From Thalassospira sp. ER-Se-21-Dark (lineage in GTDB: Bacteria; Pseudomonadota; Alphaproteobacteria; Rhodospirillales; Thalassospiraceae), in contig NZ_VDEZ01000004.1 of NCBI RefSeq assembly GCF_017922435.1, positions 124,001-188,000 on the forward strand: a DNA stretch of 64,000 nt, in the 5' to 3' direction. Of this stretch, positions 18,309 through 26,622 are shown piece by piece (within the stretch, counting starts at the first letter, position 1; every line of letters starts with the position of its first letter). The notes below the pieces were generated by a model. That model ran no database searches and was not told where the DNA came from. It saw nothing but the letters and a program-made list of their open reading frames with translations. A program made the position numbers and the translations under genes.

Positions 18309-18324
18309 GGTCCGATACAGGACC
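18309..18324 (+). other. Small hairpin in the DUF2849-cysI leader
   Basis: GGTCC-N6-GGACC can form a 5-bp hairpin 34 bp upstream of the DUF2849 start. It has no T run, so it is not a terminator. It could be a leader element or an operator; nothing known is recognised. Confidence 0.3.
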
Positions 18325-18357
18325 AAACCCGAGAGATTTACAGGCTGAGAGAACCGA

Positions 18358-18651
18358 ATGTCCCTGCAAGTTGTCACGGCAAACCGTCTGGAAGACGGGT
18401 TGGTGGTGTTCCTGACCAGCAATGGTAGCTGGAGCGAAAACATCAACGATGCCCGCATCGCTGACGGCAAAGAGGCCGCAGATGCGCTTTTGGCTGAAGC
18501 CAGTGCACCCGAACTCGATATCGTGATTGTCGGGCCGTATCTGATTGATGTCGAAAAGCAGGGCGCGGATATCGTGCCGACAAAATACCGCGAAGTTCTG
18601 CGCACCAAAGGTCCGAGTGTCCGCGAAGACCTCGGCTATCAGGCGGTATAA
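18358..18651 (+). CDS. DUF2849 family protein, sulfite-reductase associated
   Basis: The 97-aa protein has the family signature LQVVTANRLEDGLVVFL ... KYREVLRTKGPSVREDLGY. DUF2849 genes typically sit directly before cysI in alphaproteobacteria, as here (10-bp gap), so a supporting role in siroheme sulfite reduction is inferred. The biochemical function is unknown. Confidence 0.88.
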   Translation: MSLQVVTANRLEDGLVVFLTSNGSWSENINDARIADGKEAADALLAEASAPELDIVIVGPYLIDVEKQGADIVPTKYREVLRTKGPSVREDLGYQAV

Positions 18652-18661
18652 GGAGAGCCCC

Positions 18662-20317
18662 ATGTATCGTTATGACGATTTTGACCGCCAGCTTGTCCAT
18701 GAACGGACTGAACAGTTCCGCGAACAGGTGAAACGCCGCCTTGCCGGTGACATTACCGAGGAACAGTTCCGTCCGCTGCGTCTGATGAACGGTGTGTATC
18801 TTCAGCTGCATGCCTATATGCTGCGCGTTGCCGTTCCATACGGCACGCTGCGCGCCGATCAGCTGCGCCAGCTTGGTATGATTGCGCGGGTCTATGACAA
18901 GGGCTATGGCCATTTCACTACCCGCCAGAACATTCAGTATAACTGGCCGAAACTTGATGAGATCCCTGATGCGTTGCTCGACCTTGCCAAGGTCGAAATG
19001 CATGCGATCCAGACATCAGGCAACTGCATTCGTAACACCACGACCGACCAGTATGCCGGTGCTGCGGCCGATGAAATCGAAGATCCGCGCCCCTATTGCG
19101 AACTGATCCGTCAGTGGTCGACCTTCCATCCGGAATTCACCTATCTTCCGCGCAAGTTCAAGATCGCCGTGACCGGATCGCCGAATGACCGTGCCGCGGT
19201 CAAGGTGCACGATATCGGACTTCGCATGCATCAGAACGATGCGGGTGAAACCGGCTTTGAAGTCATGGTTGGTGGTGGCCTCGGTCGTACGCCGTTTGTT
19301 GGTAAGACCATCCGCGAGTTTATCGGCAAGAACGATTTGTTCTCCTATCTCGAAGCCATCCTGCGCGTTTACAACCGCTTTGGCCGCCGTGACAACAAGT
19401 ACAAGGCGCGTATCAAGATCCTCGTCCACGAGGAAGGCATTGATAAAATCCGCGAGCTTGTCGAAGAAGAATGGGCCCAGATCAAGGACGGGTCGCTGCG
19501 CGTTGATGATGCGGAAATCGCCCATTACATCGAACAGTTTGCGCCGCCGGCGTTTGAAGCCCTTTCTGACGACGATGCCGATTTCGAACGTCACAAGTTG
19601 GAAAACCGTCGTTTTGCCAACTGGGTGCGTTCGAACGTCATCGCACACAAACAGCCGGGCTATGCGATTGCCAACGTATCGCTGAAACCGATTGGCGGCA
19701 TTCCAGGCGATGCGACCGACACCCAGATGGAACTGGTTGCCGATCTTTCGGAAAAATACAGCTTTGGCGATGTGCGTGTGACCCACGAACAGAACCTTGT
19801 TCTGCCGCACGTCAAAAAGGCCGACCTGTTCGCGGTTTGGAGCGAACTGGACAAGGCCGACCTTGGTACGGCCAACCTTGGCTATGTCACCGATATCATT
19901 TCCTGCCCGGGCCTTGATTATTGCGCCTTGGCAACCGCGCGTTCGATCCCGCTGTCACAGCGGATTTCCGAACGTTTCGGGGATCTCGATCGTCAGCATG
20001 ACATTGGCGAACTCAAGATCAAGATTTCCGGCTGCATTAATGCCTGCGGGCATCACCATGTTGGGCATATCGGTATTCTTGGCCTCGATAAGCGCGGCAA
20101 GGAATTCTATCAGATCACGCTGGGCGGCGATGCCAGCCAGGATGCCTCGATCGGCAAGATCGCCGGTGCCGGTTTCTCCGAAGCCGAAGTGGTCGATGCG
20201 ATCGAAAGCCTTGTGACTAAATATATTGATATCCGCGAAAGCGGCGAACGTTTCATCGACACCTACCGTCGTGTCGGCATGGATCCGTTCAAGGAGGTGC
20301 TTTATGGCGATCGTTAA
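18662..20317 (+). CDS. cysI: Siroheme-[4Fe-4S] nitrite/sulfite reductase
   Basis: The 551-aa enzyme carries two ferredoxin-like half domains and two SiR domains. Cluster cysteines are visible as C415-x5-C421 (SCPGLDYC) and C458-x3-C462 (GCINACGHHH). The first half carries TRQNIQYNW and GNCIRNTTTDQYAG. It performs six-electron reduction, most likely of sulfite to sulfide for cysteine synthesis given DUF2849 and DUF934 beside it; nitrite is the alternative. The start at 18662 has AAGGAGAG upstream. It overlaps DUF934 by 14 bp. Confidence 0.93.
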   Translation: MYRYDDFDRQLVHERTEQFREQVKRRLAGDITEEQFRPLRLMNGVYLQLHAYMLRVAVPYGTLRADQLRQLGMIARVYDKGYGHFTTRQNIQYNWPKLDEIPDALLDLAKVEMHAIQTSGNCIRNTTTDQYAGAAADEIEDPRPYCELIRQWSTFHPEFTYLPRKFKIAVTGSPNDRAAVKVHDIGLRMHQNDAGETGFEVMVGGGLGRTPFVGKTIREFIGKNDLFSYLEAILRVYNRFGRRDNKYKARIKILVHEEGIDKIRELVEEEWAQIKDGSLRVDDAEIAHYIEQFAPPAFEALSDDDADFERHKLENRRFANWVRSNVIAHKQPGYAIANVSLKPIGGIPGDATDTQMELVADLSEKYSFGDVRVTHEQNLVLPHVKKADLFAVWSELDKADLGTANLGYVTDIISCPGLDYCALATARSIPLSQRISERFGDLDRQHDIGELKIKISGCINACGHHHVGHIGILGLDKRGKEFYQITLGGDASQDASIGKIAGAGFSEAEVVDAIESLVTKYIDIRESGERFIDTYRRVGMDPFKEVLYGDR

Positions 20318-20819
20318 GAATGACAGCGTGATCGAACAGGAATGGAACACGGTTGACGCAGAAGGCGACCTTCCGGCAAGCGACGAAAACCTGATTGTGC
20401 CGCTTGCCCGTTTCAAGGAAGAACGTGACAGCCTTCTGGGCCGCAATGGCGGTCTGGGTGTGCAGTTGAACCCGGGCGATGCGCCCGAAGATCTGGCAGA
20501 TGATCTTGACCGTCTGTCGATCATCACGGTCAATTTCCCGGCCTACACCGATGGCCGTGGATATTCCTATGGCCGGGTGTTGCGTGAACGCATGGGCTTC
20601 ACCGGCGAACTTCGTGCGGTTGGCGATGTCCTGCGTGACCAGATCCTTTACATGCACCGCTGTGGTTTTGACGCCTATGACCTTAAGGTCGAAGGCGAAG
20701 TCGCCCTGAACAAGGTGCGCGCCGCACTTAAGGAAATGTCGGTCTATTATCAGCCGACCGGTGATGGTCGCGTCACAGCACAATCTTTGCGCGAACGTCG
20801 TCGCGCCGCTTTGCAGTAA
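20304..20819 (+). CDS. DUF934 family protein, sulfite-reductase associated
   Basis: The 171-aa protein has the family core VNFPAYTDGRGYSYGRVLRERMGFTGELRAVGDVLRDQILYMHRCGFDAY. DUF934 proteins almost always follow cysI and are thought to help assimilatory sulfite reduction; the mechanism is not known to me. The ATG lies inside the end of cysI with AAGGAGG just upstream. A terminator follows directly, so no cysH is in this operon. Confidence 0.88.
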   Translation: MAIVKNDSVIEQEWNTVDAEGDLPASDENLIVPLARFKEERDSLLGRNGGLGVQLNPGDAPEDLADDLDRLSIITVNFPAYTDGRGYSYGRVLRERMGFTGELRAVGDVLRDQILYMHRCGFDAYDLKVEGEVALNKVRAALKEMSVYYQPTGDGRVTAQSLRERRRAALQ

Positions 20820-20875
20820 CCGGCGAAAAGTACCCGGCCTTCGACCATTGTCGAATAAGTCTGAGCCATTTAATC

Positions 20876-20903
20876 AAGGGTCCCCGAACAGGGGGCCCTT
20901 TTT
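20876..20903 (+). terminator. Terminator after the cysI operon
   Basis: A 10-bp stem (20876-20885 with 20891-20900, including one G-T pair) is followed by a T run. Confidence 0.85.
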
Positions 20904-21160
20904 CTTTTCCCACATGGCTCAATGCATTGGAAACCCTCTAATAAGAGATATTATATGATTGATTTTGCGATAATCTTGCTCCAAATCAAACGTATATATA
21001 AGATTATTCTTAAGTGTTATGCTTATACGCAAGGTGACCTCACAATGAATAGGCCGATATCACCTAACGCATAGTGACGTAATCACGCGTATATCACGTA
21101 ATAATTGTGGAAATATAATATGATGAATGAGGTGACAGAGTAATTGGGAGAACCTCGTTT
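20904..21160. promoter_or_regulatory. AT-rich control region of the chemoreceptor gene with GTGA/TCAC repeats
   Basis: The region holds no gene. It is markedly AT-rich and contains several copies of GTGA/TCAC. GTGACCTCAC lies at 21034-21043. A 24-bp imperfect palindrome lies at 21067-21090, with outer ACGC/GCGT and inner GTGA-N5-TCAC. Single copies lie near 21059, 21094 and 21131. The half-sites resemble those of CRP/FNR-type regulators, but the spacing does not match the standard N6 or N4. Confidence 0.45.
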
Positions 21161-22828
21161 ATGTCGGTGCTTAATCGTCTCAAAATTTCAACAAAAGTAT
21201 ATGGCGGCTTTGGCGTTGTGCTGGTTTTGCTCGTACTTGCCTCTCTCTGGTCGGAGTTCTCGATCAGCAGTGTCGGGGATGACTTCGTGCGGTATCGCCA
21301 TATCGCATTGCAGTCCAACCAAGCAGGCAGGGTGCAGGCCAACCTGCTTGAGGCACGCGTCTCGGTTAAACACTATCTGCTGACAGGGGACAGTGCTGCG
21401 GCAGACAGTGTCGATGAGCGTCTGGCGACAGCAATAAAGTTGAATGACGAACTTGTTGCCCTGCTTGATGAACCGCAAATGATTGAAACGGCTCAATCTG
21501 CCGGGGCAAACCTGATCATCTATCGCGATACCTTCGACAAGGTTGCATCACTGCCCGTGGGGGATCCGGCGCGTGAGCAACTGGTGGCTGATACGCTCGA
21601 TGAAGTTGGCCCGGTGGTTGCCGAAAATCTCGAAGACCTGAAACTGTCGGTCAAGGCGGAACAGGATCAAATCGGTCCCCGTGCGACCAAGGCGGCGTCA
21701 CAGGCGGTGATCGTTACGGCCATTGTCGGCGGTGTCGCGGTGATCCTTGGTGGTTTTGCCGCATGGATTATTGGGACGGGTATTTCGCGCCCGATCCGTC
21801 AGATCACCGAGGTCATGAAGGAACTGGCCGGTGGCAACAAGCAGATTGATATTCCAGGCCAGGACCGTCGCGATGAAATCGGCGATATGTCCAAGGCGGT
21901 GCTGGTCTTCAAGGAAAACATGATCCGTGCCGATGAACTTGCCGGACAGGAAGCCGAGGCGGCAAAACGCCGGGAACAGCGTGCTCGAAAAATCAGCGAG
22001 CTGACCACCGGCTTTGATCAGGAGATTTCTGTTGTTCTTAAAACCCTGGCCTCTGCCGCGACCGAGATGCAGTCAACCGCAACCGGCATGAGCAGCACGG
22101 CCGAGGAAACAAGTCGTCAGTCGGGTATCGTTGCGGCCGCCGCCGAACAGGCATCGACCAACGTTCAGACCGTTGCCAGTGCGACCGAACAACTCAGCGC
22201 CTCGATTGCTGAAATCACCCAGCAGGTCAGCCAGTCATCGACTGTTGCCAATCGCGCGGTCGAAGATGCCGAGAAAACCAACATCCAGATCCGTGGCCTT
22301 GCCGAGGCCGCGCAAAAGATCGGTGATGTGGTCGGTCTGATCAGCGATATCGCCGAACAAACCAACCTGCTGGCCCTGAATGCCACCATCGAAGCAGCCC
22401 GTGCGGGCGATGCCGGCAAAGGCTTTGCCGTTGTCGCGGCAGAGGTCAAAAACCTTGCGACCGCGACGTCACGCGCGACCGAGGACATTACCAACCAGAT
22501 CACCGGTATTCAGAATGAAACCGATGGCGCGGTAACGGCGATTGGCACGATTTCTTCCACCATCACCGAGATCAGCGAAATATCAGCCGCCATCGCAAGT
22601 GCCGTCGAAGAACAGGGGGCGGCAACCCTTGAAATCACCCGCAACGTTCAGGAAGCCTCCGTCGGTACGACCGAGGTAACATCGAACATCGTCAGTGTGA
22701 ATGAGGCGGCCGGGTCCACCGGCGCTGCTGCCGAGCAGGTGCTGAGTGCCGCGTCAGAATTGTCGCGGGAGTCTGAAAGCCTGCGCCACAAGGTGGAGGA
22801 ATTCCTGAGCGCGGTACGCGCTGTGTAA
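21161..22828 (+). CDS. Methyl-accepting chemotaxis protein
   Basis: The 555-aa receptor has TM1 at about residues 13-32. A helical periplasmic sensor of about 140 residues follows (4HB/CHASE3-like; [19 protein letters not shown]), then TM2 at about 180-202. A HAMP domain ([18 protein letters not shown] ... [17 protein letters not shown]) and the signalling hairpin complete it. The hairpin tip is intact ([20 protein letters not shown], with [14 protein letters not shown]). No CheR-tethering pentapeptide is present at the C-terminus. The ligand is unknown. Confidence 0.95.
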   Translation: MSVLNRLKISTKVYGGFGVVLVLLVLASLWSEFSISSVGDDFVRYRHIALQSNQAGRVQANLLEARVSVKHYLLTGDSAAADSVDERLATAIKLNDELVALLDEPQMIETAQSAGANLIIYRDTFDKVASLPVGDPAREQLVADTLDEVGPVVAENLEDLKLSVKAEQDQIGPRATKAASQAVIVTAIVGGVAVILGGFAAWIIGTGISRPIRQITEVMKELAGGNKQIDIPGQDRRDEIGDMSKAVLVFKENMIRADELAGQEAEAAKRREQRARKISELTTGFDQEISVVLKTLASAATEMQSTATGMSSTAEETSRQSGIVAAAAEQASTNVQTVASATEQLSASIAEITQQVSQSSTVANRAVEDAEKTNIQIRGLAEAAQKIGDVVGLISDIAEQTNLLALNATIEAARAGDAGKGFAVVAAEVKNLATATSRATEDITNQITGIQNETDGAVTAIGTISSTITEISEISAAIASAVEEQGAATLEITRNVQEASVGTTEVTSNIVSVNEAAGSTGAAAEQVLSAASELSRESESLRHKVEEFLSAVRAV

Positions 22829-22866
22829 TCCTATACATTCGAACATGGCAAATATGTTCTGACTGA

Positions 22867-22893
22867 GGGGCACTCGTTCGGGTGCCCCTTTTT
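22867..22893 (+). terminator. Terminator after the chemoreceptor gene
   Basis: A 7-bp GC-rich stem (22867-22873 with 22882-22888) is followed by five T residues. Confidence 0.8.
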
Positions 22894-23254
22894 CTGTCTG
22901 CATGCGGGCAGAAAACTTTAGAAAGTTATTATTTTAGAGTTGCTTGAACTGTGCTGCCCGCGAAACTGAGCATCAACGCAATATTAATCTTTGGTAATAT
23001 GGATATGTATAGTTTTCGCCAAAAGGGTAGCGTCAGATCGCAATATCCTGTATGCAATTAATAGCTGTTTATGTTGGCCTTTGAGACAACCTTTAAGGTT
23101 TTAGTCGGCTGTCCTTTGCGTGAAGACAGCAACCCGGAAGGGGATTTCTGACCGACACCCGAACTTTTCGATGTGTGCCATCTTTTGGGCAAAGAAGGTG
23201 GTTCTAATCACAGGCAGCCGTTCTCTTGATCAAGCGAGGTGGCCGGAACCATAG
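22894..23254. other. Long leader region before the unknown 445-aa gene
   Basis: About 360 bp without a gene precede the next start codon. The first half is AT-rich and probably holds the promoter. The second half is GC-balanced and contains the possible folded RNA at 23104-23156, reported separately. No open frame here has a ribosome site. Confidence 0.5.
23104..23156 (+). ncRNA. Possible structured RNA leader (three-way junction)
   Basis: By eye, GTCG at 23104-23107 pairs with CGAC at 23153-23156. Between them lie a 6-bp hairpin (23108-23113 with 23125-23130) and a smaller one (CCC 23133-23135 with GGG around 23140-23143). This gives a compact three-stem junction about 100 nt upstream of the start codon at 23255. 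I do not recognise it as a known riboswitch class. Short stems of this kind can arise by chance. Confidence 0.25.
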
Positions 23255-24592
23255 ATGACTACTGTATCGGGACTTGCACATGTGGTTGACGGATGCGTGA
23301 TTACGCGGGATTTTGCCCGCTATGACCGTGCCTATCACGACAAAGTACAAAGATATAACGATCATCTTGGTGCCATGGCGGGGATATTGCGCCGCTTCAG
23401 CGAATATAGCCGCACCATGCTTGCGTCCCAGCAGCTCTATATCTATGCCAAGTGGCTTGCACGTTACACGGCTTATTGGCCGCGGCTCGATGATCTTGTA
23501 ACGCGCCTTGAAAGCAGTTTTGCCGAAACCGATCAAAGTTACGTTGCGCGCCAATCATCGGTCGATGGATCGTGGGGCTGGCAATATACCGAGTTTCATC
23601 ACAAGTTTGATGCGACCATTGTGCGTCTGCATGAACTGGCAACGGAAAAACGCGCACCGCGCCATCCGCTTCATTTTCTGGAGCCGGTATCAACCATCCC
23701 GAAGATGCGCGCCTATCTCGAAGATCTTCTGGTGTCGGATATTGCCGCGACCGGGCGCAACAAACGTGATGAACTGGGCTCGGTTCTGTGTTGTCTGGCG
23801 CAGTTGTGCTTCAAGCCGCGTCTGCGCAATTTTGCCCGGGAACATGTCAGCGGGATCGCACTTGATGATGCCTATATCAAGGCCTTTACCGATTTCCTCG
23901 ACGATATTCAGAACCCTGAAACCGGTTACTGGGGGCCATGGTATTCATCAGATGGTAAAACCCATCGCTATGACGATCTGAGTTTTACGTTCCACATTGT
24001 GTCCTATCGCAAAGGGGACGTTCGCCATTGGCCAAGCCTGATCCGCACGACACTTGAGCGGCGGGGTGAAGAATATCCGGTTGGCTGGCGGAGCCGTGGC
24101 AATTTCAACAACCACAACAACTACGATGTCGCGAAGATATTTCGTCATGGCTGGTCACATATGACACCAGCCCAGCGCGATTTCGCAGCAAGTCAGCTTG
24201 ACGAGATGTTGGACTGGTGCCTGACGCATTCCATGCGCAAGGATGGCAGTTTTGTCTTTGACGAACATTTCTATAACTCGCTTGAGTCCTGCCACTATTT
24301 CGGCGTTTCGTTCCTTGATGAGGCCGGGTATTTCCGGCCGCGCAAACGGTTCTGGACCGATCGGAAATTTCCCGAGGCCAGCAGTGTGCAGCACCATGTG
24401 ATAGCCCGCTTGAATGAGTTCTGCCCGCAAAATCCAAGCGTCATCGCCGCGAAATGGAAGGCTGGAACGGATCTGAACCTTGCGGCGAAACAACCGGTAT
24501 CGACGGCAGAAACAGAACATCTTTCAAGGCGGCAGCGGCACAAGTTCCTTATCAGTGCCGATACATCTGCAAGCTCTTTCAAAAACGATTGA
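23255..24592 (+). CDS. Unrecognised 445-aa protein, possibly an alpha-toroid fold
   Basis: I do not recognise a family. The protein has no signal peptide and no membrane segment. It is rich in aromatic residues and histidine in helical-looking stretches. Notable pieces are DGSWGWQYTEFHHKFDATIV (about 107-126), NPETGYWGPWYSSDGKTHRY (about 220-240), RSRGNFNNHNNYDVAKIFRHG and FDEHFYNSLESCHYFGVSFL. The ETGYWGPW pattern recalls (alpha/alpha)6-barrel proteins such as terpenoid-cyclase or glycan-lyase folds, a guess only. A MATE exporter gene starts 37 bp downstream and may be co-transcribed. The last 25 residues are Ser/Lys-rich and likely disordered. The ribosome site is weak. Confidence 0.75.
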   Translation: MTTVSGLAHVVDGCVITRDFARYDRAYHDKVQRYNDHLGAMAGILRRFSEYSRTMLASQQLYIYAKWLARYTAYWPRLDDLVTRLESSFAETDQSYVARQSSVDGSWGWQYTEFHHKFDATIVRLHELATEKRAPRHPLHFLEPVSTIPKMRAYLEDLLVSDIAATGRNKRDELGSVLCCLAQLCFKPRLRNFAREHVSGIALDDAYIKAFTDFLDDIQNPETGYWGPWYSSDGKTHRYDDLSFTFHIVSYRKGDVRHWPSLIRTTLERRGEEYPVGWRSRGNFNNHNNYDVAKIFRHGWSHMTPAQRDFAASQLDEMLDWCLTHSMRKDGSFVFDEHFYNSLESCHYFGVSFLDEAGYFRPRKRFWTDRKFPEASSVQHHVIARLNEFCPQNPSVIAAKWKAGTDLNLAAKQPVSTAETEHLSRRQRHKFLISADTSASSFKND

Positions 24593-24629
24593 TGCCTCGC
24601 TTTTCCAACCGTGATGGATCAAACAGAAA

Positions 24630-26018
24630 ATGGCGTTGCAGCAGCAGTATTTTATCAGTGGGTCGGTTCTGCGCCATATCCTCGGCATGGCTTCGACAAG
24701 CATGCTTGCGCTTGTTGCGATGGTGGCTGTCGATGCGCTTGATCTGTTCTTCCTGAGCCTTCTGGGCGATGTCGATATTGTTGCCGCACTTGGCTTTGCC
24801 TGGCCCCTGATATTTTTCACGCTGGCGATATCGCTTGGGGTGTCGACATCAATGACAGCGTTGGTGGCACGGGCCGAGGGGCTTGGCGACCGTGACCGCG
24901 CGCGTGTGATGGCAACGCATATTCTGCTTTTTGGTGTTGGTCTTTCGGTTCTGATGACGGCGGTGATTTGGTGGGGGGCGCCAGTTATGCTGGCAGCACT
25001 TGGCGCATCAGGCCGCGTCCATGAGATTGGTACAAGTTATCTACAGATTGTCATGCTTTGCCTGCCCATTCTGGTGCTGAGTATGGCGTCCGGGGCGCTT
25101 TTACGGGTGATCGGGGCCAAACAGCGGTCGATGTGGGCCAAGATCGCAGGGGCGGTCACCAACGGTGTGCTTGATCCGATCTTCATCTTTGGTTTTGGCT
25201 GGGGTGTGGAGGGGGCTGCCTGGGCCACCGTGATATCGCGCGTCGTGATCATGGTGATTGCGTTTTATGGCGTGCGCAATGTGCATAACATGCTGGGCCA
25301 TTTCAATCGTGCTGTATTCGCGCAAGATGTTCGCGAAATTGCCCGGGTCACCGTGCCGGTCGGGCTGGCCAAAACCGGCCCGCCAATTGCCAGCGGTTTT
25401 ATCATGGCATCAATGGCAAAGTTTGGGTCAGATGCCGTCGCGGCAATGGCGATCATCGAACGCATCGCGCCATTTGCCTTTGTCGGTTACATGGCCTTGC
25501 CGCAGGCTATCGGACCGATCTTTGGACAGAATTTTTCCGCTAAACGCACGGATCGGGTGCGCGCCATCTGGCATTCGGTCTGGGGGCTGATTGTTGTCTA
25601 TGGTTTGGTGGTGTCAGCACTGTTGTTTGTTTTGTCTGACCAATTGGCTGAGCTGTTTCGCACCACGCCGGAAACTGCAAACCTGCTGGGCCTGTTCTGT
25701 ACGGCGATTGCGCCGCTTTATATGTTCCTGGGTCTGCAATTTTCATCCCATACCTTCTTTAACGTCACCGGGCGGCCTAATCTTGCGATGCTTGCCGATC
25801 TTGCCAAGGAGTTTCTTGGCGTGATCCCGCTCGTCTGGTTGGGTAGCATCTATTTCGGGGCCGTCGGGGTTTTGTGGGGGCAGGTCGCAGGGATTGTGTT
25901 GTTTGGTGCCTTGACCGGCATCGTCAGCTACAGGCTGGCGTGCCAGAAACCTCAGCCAGACCAATTGTTGCAATCGGGGACACACAAGCCCGTGGTTGGC
26001 GGCGGCAACGCAGGGTGA
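24630..26018 (+). CDS. MATE-family multidrug/small-molecule exporter
   Basis: The 462-aa integral membrane protein has about 12 hydrophobic helices. It shows MATE-type features such as LDLFFLSLLGDVDIVAALGFAWPL in the first helices and SGALLRVIGAKQRSMWAKIAGAVTNGVLDPIFIF in the middle. A repeat of this pattern lies in the second half (QAIGPIFGQNFSAKRTDRVRAI). MATE proteins export organic cations using Na+ or H+. It is 37 bp downstream of the unknown 445-aa gene, so it might export a product or substrate of that protein. The ATG at 24630 has only a weak ribosome site. Confidence 0.92.
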   Translation: MALQQQYFISGSVLRHILGMASTSMLALVAMVAVDALDLFFLSLLGDVDIVAALGFAWPLIFFTLAISLGVSTSMTALVARAEGLGDRDRARVMATHILLFGVGLSVLMTAVIWWGAPVMLAALGASGRVHEIGTSYLQIVMLCLPILVLSMASGALLRVIGAKQRSMWAKIAGAVTNGVLDPIFIFGFGWGVEGAAWATVISRVVIMVIAFYGVRNVHNMLGHFNRAVFAQDVREIARVTVPVGLAKTGPPIASGFIMASMAKFGSDAVAAMAIIERIAPFAFVGYMALPQAIGPIFGQNFSAKRTDRVRAIWHSVWGLIVVYGLVVSALLFVLSDQLAELFRTTPETANLLGLFCTAIAPLYMFLGLQFSSHTFFNVTGRPNLAMLADLAKEFLGVIPLVWLGSIYFGAVGVLWGQVAGIVLFGALTGIVSYRLACQKPQPDQLLQSGTHKPVVGGGNAG

Positions 26019-26034
26019 CTTGCGATCAGAAAGA

Positions 26035-26493
26035 TCAGCTTTGTTTCTGAGCGCGGGCATCCAGCGTCATCAAAAGACACGGGCCCTTGGCGGTTTCATA
26101 TTCCCGCCCGGCAACAAACCCGATGGCCTCATAACACCGGATGGCACGTTCGTTTTCCGGATCGGGATCAATGCCGATCATGGGCGCGCCACGTTCAAAC
26201 AATTGGCGTGTCAGCATCTTTAAAAACATCTGCCCATGCCCGCAGCCCATCATGTCTGGCACGCCAATAAAGGCGTCCAGACAGCGGGTATGTTCGGGCA
26301 AGGGCTCAAAATGCGCCTGCGGCCATTGATGGGCGTCATAATGCTGCACGAATGCAAACGGCCGGTTGCGGTACGACACAATCAGGGTCGCCATTTCGGC
26401 CAGTTCGACATCTTCGGAAATCAGTTCAATCTGCTCAGCCGGATCGCCCCACCAGCGGACAACTTCGGGCACATGCAGCCAGCGGCCAATCAT
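26035..26493 (-). CDS. GNAT N-acetyltransferase, 5' end probably displaced
   Basis: The visible 152 aa resemble AAC(6')-type/IucB-like GNAT enzymes: VVRWWGDPAEQIELIS, FVQHYDAHQW, a D-A-F-I-G-V-P core, the acetyl-CoA loop GCGHGQMFLKML, and the ENERAIRCYEAIGFV end. Upstream of the ATG at 26493 the frame remains open for about 24 codons and reads like family sequence (PVYSLRRATPNDLP). It meets a stop before any ATG, GTG or TTG, and the AT-rich neighbour begins about there. Either the gene starts at the internal ATG, lacking its first beta strand, or it is a 5'-truncated remnant. Confidence 0.75.
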   Translation of the reverse strand: MIGRWLHVPEVVRWWGDPAEQIELISEDVELAEMATLIVSYRNRPFAFVQHYDAHQWPQAHFEPLPEHTRCLDAFIGVPDMMGCGHGQMFLKMLTRQLFERGAPMIGIDPDPENERAIRCYEAIGFVAGREYETAKGPCLLMTLDARAQKQS

Positions 26494-26622
26494 TGGCAGA
26501 TCGTTCGGGGTGGCCCGTCTGAGGCTATATACAGGTACGGGGCTAATTGTTGTACACTCCGAATGCTAGCTATTCCCGTGCGCAACTACACGAATATTCC
26601 TGACTGTCATTTATGGTGAATA

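Noticed and set aside
17725..18663. A DUF1489 gene of 312 codons
   Set aside because: The first 174 codons are antisense to DUF2849 and the start of cysI. Family sequence begins only at the ATG at 18141.
23104..23156. Assignment of the folded leader to a named riboswitch
   Set aside because: The conserved cores of the TPP, cobalamin, glycine, SAM-II, ZTP and c-di-GMP classes are not present.
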